Shown: positions 11,369 through 16,170 of the stretch, piece after piece
Layout: each line of letters begins with the position of its first letter
How positions within the stretch are numbered: the first letter of the stretch is position 1
Assembly: GCA_017304125.1 (NCBI GenBank)
Contig: JAFKLV010000253.1
Span: forward strand, 1 to 16,170
DNA: 16,170 nt
Source of the DNA: Sphingomonadales bacterium
GTDB lineage: Bacteria > Pseudomonadota > Alphaproteobacteria > Sphingomonadales > Sphingomonadaceae
Direction of reading: 5' to 3'
Made by a program: the position numbers and the translations under genes
The notes under the pieces: model-generated
What the model was told of the DNA's origin: nothing
The model's database searches: none
The model's input: only the letters and a program-made list of their open reading frames with translations

Positions 11369-13306
11369 GTGACCGCCGAAGCCGGCCTTGCCGCTTTGTG
11401 GCTCGCCGCCGCGCTGGCCGGGCTGCAATTGCTGCTCGCCGGGCTGGCGGTGAAGCGTGGCGAGGCGACCCTGCTCGGCACGGTCCGCCCGGTGGCGGTG
11501 GTTCAGGGGATCATGGCGCTGATCGCGATGGCCGCGCTGATCGCGGTATTCTGCGCCTCCGACATGTCGGTCGCTTTGGTCGCGGAGAACAGCCATTCGG
11601 CCAAGCCGATGCTGTACAAATTCGCCGGGGCCTGGGGCAATCACGAGGGCTCGATGCTCTTGTGGGTGACGATCCTCGGGCTCGCCGGCGGCGCGGTGGC
11701 GCTGTTCGAGCGGCGGCTCGACGAGCGGACGCTGATCGCGACGCTCGGCGGGCAGGCGGCGATCGCGCTCGGTTTCTACGCCTTCCTGCTGTTCGCCTCC
11801 AACCCGTTCGGCCGCGCCGATCCCGCACCGCCCGACGGGGCAGGGCTCAACCCGCTGCTGCAGGACCCCGGCCTCGCCTTCCACCCGCCGACGCTTTACA
11901 TCGGCTATGTCGGCCTCTCGGTCGCTTTCTCCTTCGCGATCGGCGCGCTGGTGACGCGCGATGTCGGCCCGGCGTTCGCGCGGGCGATGCGGCCGTGGGT
12001 GCTGGGGGCGTGGATCTTCCTGACGCTCGGCATCACCGCCGGCAGCTATTGGGCCTATTATGAGCTGGGCTGGGGCGGCTGGTGGTTCTGGGATCCGGTC
12101 GAAAATGCCTCGCTGATGCCGTGGCTGGCGGCGACCGCTCTGCTTCATTCGGTGACCGTGCTCGCGACGCGCGACGGCCTGCGCGCCTGGACGGTGATGC
12201 TCGCGGTGGTGGCGTTCTCGATGTCGATGATCGGCACCTTCCTGGTCCGCTCGGGCATCCTCACCAGCGTCCACGCCTTTGCCGTCGATCCCGAGCGCGG
12301 GGCGTTCATCCTGGCATTGCTGGCGATCTATATCGGCGGCGCGCTGGCGCTGTTCGCACTGCGCGTCGGCACGGTGCGCGCGGGCAATACGTTTGAATTC
12401 CTCAGCCGCGAGGGCGGGCTGGTGGTCAACAACCTGTTGCTATCGGTGATCCTCGGGCTGGTGCTGATCGGCACTTTCTACCCGATCGTCGCCGCGGCGA
12501 TGGGGACGCAATTGTCGGTCGGCCCGCCGTTCTTCGACGGCACCGCGGGGCCGATCGCGCTGGTGCTGGTCGCGGTGATGGCCGCCGGGCCGCTGCTGCG
12601 CTGGCGGCGCGACGATATGCAGGCGGTGCTCGAGCGGATGATGCTGCCGATCGCCGCGACCCTGTTCGCCGGTGCCGGGGTGTTCGTGCTGTCGTCCAGG
12701 CCGGTCGGCGCGCTGTCGCTCGCCGGGCTGTCGCTCGCGGCGGGGTTGGCGGTGGCGAGCATCGCGCCCTTGTGGAAACGCGATCTGCGCCGCGCGCCCT
12801 TGTTCCTCTACGGCATGGTCGTTGCGCATCTCGGGATTGCCGTGACGCTGGCCGGCATGGCCGCCTCGACCACCTGGACGCAGGAGCGGCTGGTTGCCGC
12901 GCGCGTCGGCGAACCGGTGCAGGTCGGCCCGTTCAGCGTGACCTTCGAGGGGGTGAACCCGGTGCTCGGCGCCAATTGGTCGGCGCTCGAAGCGCGGCTT
13001 GCCGTCCAGCGCGGCGAGGACGGGGACATCTTCTATCTCCGCCCGCAATCGCGCTTCTTCGCCAATCCGGTGACCAATACCAGCGAGAGCGCGATCGCGA
13101 CGGTGCTCGATGGCCAGCTCTACACCGTGCTCGGCCAGCCCGATAACGCCGGGCGCTGGCAGCTGCGCTTGTGGTGGAAGCCGTGGGTGACGCTGATCTG
13201 GCTCGGCGGCGCGCTGGTCGCGATCGGTGGGGCGCTGTCGATGCTCGGTCATATCCTGCGCGAGCGCCGCGCGAAGCAGCGCGCGCTGGACGCGGCCTGG
13301 GCATGA
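11369..13306 (+). CDS. ccmF: Cytochrome c heme lyase subunit CcmF
   Basis: CcmF takes heme from holo-CcmE and, with CcmH and thioredoxin-like CcmG, attaches it to apocytochrome c at the periplasmic face. The 645-residue protein is a polytopic membrane protein with many hydrophobic helices. The heme-handling WWD motif W-G-G-W-W-F-W-D-P-V-E-N is at 235-246. Periplasmic histidines typical of the family are visible, for example in F-H-P-P (H172) and L-L-H-S (H260). A large soluble loop precedes the last helix (about 500-600). The start is GTG at 11369, chosen because M-T-A-E-A-G-L-A-A-L-W-L is a normal CcmF beginning. There is no clear Shine-Dalgarno. The gene is followed by ccmG 11 nt later. ccmE is not upstream. 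Confidence 0.94.
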   Translation: MTAEAGLAALWLAAALAGLQLLLAGLAVKRGEATLLGTVRPVAVVQGIMALIAMAALIAVFCASDMSVALVAENSHSAKPMLYKFAGAWGNHEGSMLLWVTILGLAGGAVALFERRLDERTLIATLGGQAAIALGFYAFLLFASNPFGRADPAPPDGAGLNPLLQDPGLAFHPPTLYIGYVGLSVAFSFAIGALVTRDVGPAFARAMRPWVLGAWIFLTLGITAGSYWAYYELGWGGWWFWDPVENASLMPWLAATALLHSVTVLATRDGLRAWTVMLAVVAFSMSMIGTFLVRSGILTSVHAFAVDPERGAFILALLAIYIGGALALFALRVGTVRAGNTFEFLSREGGLVVNNLLLSVILGLVLIGTFYPIVAAAMGTQLSVGPPFFDGTAGPIALVLVAVMAAGPLLRWRRDDMQAVLERMMLPIAATLFAGAGVFVLSSRPVGALSLAGLSLAAGLAVASIAPLWKRDLRRAPLFLYGMVVAHLGIAVTLAGMAASTTWTQERLVAARVGEPVQVGPFSVTFEGVNPVLGANWSALEARLAVQRGEDGDIFYLRPQSRFFANPVTNTSESAIATVLDGQLYTVLGQPDNAGRWQLRLWWKPWVTLIWLGGALVAIGGALSMLGHILRERRAKQRALDAAWA

Positions 13307-13317
13307 GGGGCGGCGGC

Positions 13318-13845
13318 ATGAAGCGCTGGCTGCTGTGGTTGCCGCTCGCCGCGCTGCTGGTCGTGCTCGGCTTCGCCGCGCGCGAGCTGATGAAGCCGGC
13401 CGATCGCACGGTCTATTCGGCGATGGTCGGCCAGCCGGTGCCCGATTTCGCCTTGCCGCCGCTCGTGCCGGGCAAGCCGGGGCTCGCCGCCGCCGAGTTT
13501 CGCGCCGGGCAGCCGCGGCTCGTCAACATCTTCGCCAGCTGGTGCATCCCGTGCATCGCCGAGGCACCGCAACTGATGCGGCTGAAGGCGATGGGGGTGC
13601 CGATCGAGGGGATTGCGATCCGCGATACGCCAGTGGCGGTCACCGCCTTTCTCGCGCGCAACGGCGACCCCTATCGCTCGATCGGCGACGACAAGGTGAG
13701 CCGGGTCCAACTGTCGCTGGGTTCGTCGGGGGTGCCCGAGACGTTCATCATCGACGGGCAGGGCAAGATCGTGAAGCAGCATGTCGGCGATATCCGCGCC
13801 GATGAGGTGGATGCGATCTATCAGGCGTGGCGCGACGCCAGATGA
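13318..13845 (+). CDS. ccmG: Thiol:disulfide interchange protein CcmG/DsbE
   Basis: CcmG is a membrane-anchored periplasmic thioredoxin that reduces the heme-binding cysteines of apocytochrome c, or CcmH, before heme attachment. The 175-residue protein has an N-terminal anchor helix at about 4-22, the W-C-I-P-C active site with C76 and C79, and the cis-proline loop S-G-V-P-E-T-F with P140. The stretch after V-G-Q-P-V-P-D-F-A-L-P is the usual DsbE start of the thioredoxin fold. I chose ATG 13318, seven nt after AGGGG; ATG 13303, overlapping the ccmF stop, is in frame and would add five residues. It overlaps ccmH by 4 nt. Confidence 0.94.
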   Translation: MKRWLLWLPLAALLVVLGFAARELMKPADRTVYSAMVGQPVPDFALPPLVPGKPGLAAAEFRAGQPRLVNIFASWCIPCIAEAPQLMRLKAMGVPIEGIAIRDTPVAVTAFLARNGDPYRSIGDDKVSRVQLSLGSSGVPETFIIDGQGKIVKQHVGDIRADEVDAIYQAWRDAR

Positions 13846-14258
13846 GGCGGCTCGCGCTTCTCGCTTTGTTGCTGTGCGCCGCGCCTGCGGTGGCGGATTC
13901 GGGGCTGCCGCCGGCCGAACTCGCCTATACCCAATTGCCCGATCCGGCGCAGGAGGTGAAGGCCAAGGCGCTGATGGAAACGGTGCGCTGCGTCGTCTGT
14001 CAGGGCCAGTCGATCGCCGACAGCGATGCCGATATGGCCGGCGACATGCGCGCGATGATCCGCCAGCGGATCGAGGCGGGCGAGAGCCCGGCGCAGATCC
14101 GCAAATGGCTGATCGCGCGCTACGGCGATTACATCACTTACGATCCGCCTCTGTCGGCGGTCACCCTGCCCTTGTGGCTGGCGCCGCTGGTGCTGCTCGG
14201 GCTCGGCGCGTGGATTGCCCGTGCCAGTTTTCGCCGCCGACGTAAATCGCACGAATAG
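13842..14258 (+). CDS. ccmH: Cytochrome c-type biogenesis protein CcmH
   Basis: CcmH is the CcmL-type subunit that presents apocytochrome c cysteines to the heme lyase. The 138-residue protein has a signal peptide (M-R-R-L-A-L-L-A-L-L through A-V-A-D), the redox motif V-R-C-V-V-C-Q-G-Q with C50 and C53, and one transmembrane helix near 112-131 before a basic end (F-R-R-R-R-K). There is no fused TPR domain, and no separate ccmI gene follows. The ATG overlaps the ccmG stop as ATGA. The next gene has its own ribosome-binding site 75 nt later, so the ccm run ends here. Confidence 0.94.
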   Translation: MRRLALLALLLCAAPAVADSGLPPAELAYTQLPDPAQEVKAKALMETVRCVVCQGQSIADSDADMAGDMRAMIRQRIEAGESPAQIRKWLIARYGDYITYDPPLSAVTLPLWLAPLVLLGLGAWIARASFRRRRKSHE

Positions 14259-14333
14259 GGGCTGGATTCCGCGTCGACTCTCCCATAGCCTGCGCCGCAG
14301 AACAAAAGTTACGTAGCAAGGAGAGACGCTTCC

Positions 14334-15545
14334 ATGGGCGAGAAGCTGCGATTCGGCACGTTCATCGCGCCGTTCCACCCGTTGCGGGAAAACCCGACTC
14401 AGGCGATCGAGCGCGATCTCGATCTGGTCGTCCATCTCGACAAGCTTGGTTATGACGAGGCGTGGATCGGCGAGCATCATTCCGCCGGCTATGAGCTGAT
14501 CGCCAGCCCGGAGTTGTTCATCGCCTTCGCCGCCGAGCGGACGCGCCATATCCGGCTCGGCACCGGGGTGTCGTCACTGCCCTATCACCACCCGCTGATG
14601 CTGGCGGATCGCATCAACCAGCTCGATCATATGACGCGCGGGCGGGTGATGTTCGGGGTCGGGCCGGGGGCCTTGCCGTCCGACGCCTTCATGATGGGCA
14701 TTCCGGTCGCCAAGCAGCGCGACCGGATGGACGAGGCGCTCGACGTGCTGGTGCGGCTGCTGCGCGGCGAGACGGTGACGCGCAAGACCGACTGGTTCGA
14801 GCTGGCCGAAGCCAAATTGCAGATGAAGCCCTACACCCGCCCCTCGGTCGAGATTGCGGTGGCGAGCCGGGTGTCGCCGACCGGGGCGCAGGCGGCGGGG
14901 CGCAACGGCGTCGGCATCCTGTCGATCGGCGCGACGCAGACCGGCGGGTTCAACGCGCTCGCCTCCAATTGGGCGATCGCCGAAGATGTCGCGCGCGAGA
15001 ACGGCAAGACGATGGACCGCAGCCGATGGCGGCTGGTCGGCCCGATGCACGTCGCCGCGACGCGCGAGGAGGCCCGCGCGCAGGTCCGCTTCGGGATCGA
15101 GGACTGGCTCTATTACTTCCGCGAGGTCGCCGCGCTGCCGCTCGCCCCGACCGAGGGCGATCCCATCGATGCGTTGGTCGATAACGGCATGGCGGTGGTC
15201 GGCACGCCGGAGGATGCGATCCGCCAGATCGAGCGGCTCCAGCAGCAATCGGGCGGGTTCGGCGCGTTCCTGACGCTCGACACCACCTGTGCCGAAAAGG
15301 ATGCGAAAAAGAAATCCTACGAACTGATCGCGCGTTACGTGATGCCCAAGTTCCAGGATCTCAACACCAATCGCGACACCTCGCTCGCCTGGGCGCGCGA
15401 CAACCGGCCGCGCTTCATCGGCGAGGCGCAGGCGGCGGTCGGCGCGCGCGTCGCGCAGCATATCCAGCAGAAGGGCACCGGGAATATCCGCCCCGAAATC
15501 CTCGCGGCGATGGGGCTCGACAAGAAAACGGACGCCGCGGAATGA
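14334..15545 (+). CDS. LLM-class flavin-dependent monooxygenase (limonene monooxygenase-like)
   Basis: This belongs to the bacterial-luciferase-like group of flavin enzymes that oxidise small organic substrates with reduced FMN or FAD and oxygen. The 403-residue TIM-barrel protein has the N-terminal L-R-F-G-T-F-I-A-P-F-H motif, the G-Y-D-E-A-W-I-G-E-H-H-S signature, R-L-G-T-G-V-S-S-L-P-Y-H-H-P and G-R-V-M-F-G-V-G-P-G. These resemble Rhodococcus limonene 1,2-monooxygenase and many proteins annotated after it. The true substrate cannot be read from the sequence. ATG 14334 follows AAGGAG (14318-14323) by ten nt. It overlaps an alcohol dehydrogenase gene by 4 nt, which suggests the two act on the same compound. 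Confidence 0.85.
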   Translation: MGEKLRFGTFIAPFHPLRENPTQAIERDLDLVVHLDKLGYDEAWIGEHHSAGYELIASPELFIAFAAERTRHIRLGTGVSSLPYHHPLMLADRINQLDHMTRGRVMFGVGPGALPSDAFMMGIPVAKQRDRMDEALDVLVRLLRGETVTRKTDWFELAEAKLQMKPYTRPSVEIAVASRVSPTGAQAAGRNGVGILSIGATQTGGFNALASNWAIAEDVARENGKTMDRSRWRLVGPMHVAATREEARAQVRFGIEDWLYYFREVAALPLAPTEGDPIDALVDNGMAVVGTPEDAIRQIERLQQQSGGFGAFLTLDTTCAEKDAKKKSYELIARYVMPKFQDLNTNRDTSLAWARDNRPRFIGEAQAAVGARVAQHIQQKGTGNIRPEILAAMGLDKKTDAAE

Positions 15546-16170
15546 GAGCGGTCGTCCGCCGCGGTGCGGCGCTGGTGCTCGATTCGGTGCCCGATCCGAC
15601 GCCGGGGGCGGGGCAGGTGCTGGCGCGGACCTTGTGCTGCGGCATTTGCGGCTCCGATCTCCACGCGGTGCATGCGATGGAAACGATGGTCGAGCTTGGC
15701 CGGCGCACCGGCGAGCCGGCGTTGATCGATCCGACCCGCGATATCGTGTTCGGCCATGAATTCTGCGCCGAAATCCTCGATCACGGCCCCGATACCGACC
15801 GGCGGCTGAAGGCGGGCACCCGGGTCGTCGCAATGCCGGTGGTCGCCACCCCGCAAGGGTTCGAAACCGGCGGCTATTCGAACCGTTTTCCCGGCGGGTT
15901 CGGCGAAGCGATCGTGCTGACCGAGCAGATGCTGTTGCCCGTCCCCAACGGGCTCGGCGACGTACAGGCGGCGATGACCGAGCCTTTTTCGGTCGGCGAA
16001 CATGCCGTGGCGGAAAGCGATGCGGGGCCGGATACGGTCAATCTCGTCGTCGGCTGCGGCCCGGTCGGGCTTGCGGTGATCGCCGCGCTCAAGGCGCGCG
16101 GGCTGGGGCCGGTGATCGCTTCCGATTATTCCCCTGCGCGGCGCCGGGTGGCGGAAGCGTTCGGCGCCGA
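15542..16170 (+). CDS. Zinc-dependent alcohol dehydrogenase family protein, partial
   Basis: This is a medium-chain dehydrogenase whose 3' end lies outside the window; 209 residues are visible. The catalytic zinc site is recognisable: C36 in C-G-I-C-G-S-D-L-H, H72-E73 in G-H-E-F, and E147 in T-E-P-F. The nucleotide-binding loop G-C-G-P-V-G is at 171-176. The four-cysteine structural zinc lobe usually found around residues 90-115 is missing; that region is glycine-rich and has no cysteine. The protein should oxidise an alcohol or polyol, or reduce a carbonyl, with NAD(P). The ATG overlaps the stop of the upstream monooxygenase gene (ATGA), so the pair is likely translated together. Substrate unknown. 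Confidence 0.88.
   Translation, partial: MRAVVRRGAALVLDSVPDPTPGAGQVLARTLCCGICGSDLHAVHAMETMVELGRRTGEPALIDPTRDIVFGHEFCAEILDHGPDTDRRLKAGTRVVAMPVVATPQGFETGGYSNRFPGGFGEAIVLTEQMLLPVPNGLGDVQAAMTEPFSVGEHAVAESDAGPDTVNLVVGCGPVGLAVIAALKARGLGPVIASDYSPARRRVAEAFGA

Overview
The window is GC-rich alphaproteobacterial chromosome and is most like a sphingomonad (Sphingomonas or a close relative). The main reasons are a PhyR/NepR/EcfG general stress response locus with a kinase gene next to nepR, PEP-CTERM proteins with a PEPxTWAMMI-type tail, a trpGDC-moaC run, and a secreted protein carrying the EVVVC...YRVPKELR motif. Protein identities rest on recognised motifs and gene order; no database search was run.

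Layout. 1-2600 is the stress-response locus. The start of a membrane sensor kinase and the anti-sigma gene nepR lie on the minus strand. The response regulator phyR, a 47-residue single-helix membrane peptide and the sigma factor ecfG lie on the plus strand. After a large inverted repeat, a second small gene on the minus strand (2415-2582) encodes what looks like another NepR-type anti-sigma protein. SigmaEcfG-like promoter matches precede nepR, the membrane peptide and the second NepR-like gene. 2636-5753 is glnE overlapping a bcp-type peroxiredoxin gene. 5788-7570 holds two tandem paralogous PEP-CTERM genes (minus strand) whose upstream regions are also duplicated. 7786-10608 is trpG-trpD-trpC-moaC (minus strand), every junction a 4-nt stop/start overlap. 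10743-11228 is a secreted protein of unknown function. 11369-14258 is ccmF-ccmG-ccmH, the late cytochrome c maturation genes. 14334 to the end is a bacterial-luciferase-like monooxygenase overlapping an incomplete zinc-dependent alcohol dehydrogenase gene.

How the genes work together. In the known partner-switch, phosphorylated PhyR captures NepR and frees EcfG, and EcfG transcribes from GGAAC-N16/17-CGTT promoters. The extra NepR-like protein and the small membrane peptide, both with EcfG-like promoters placed almost on the start codon, are the least explained parts of the window. The remaining blocks are mostly housekeeping: nitrogen control, peroxide defence, tryptophan and molybdopterin synthesis, and cytochrome c maturation. 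The PEP-CTERM pair is the clearest accessory element. No rRNA, tRNA, CRISPR array, transposase or phage gene was seen, and no gene-free stretch exceeds 300 bases.
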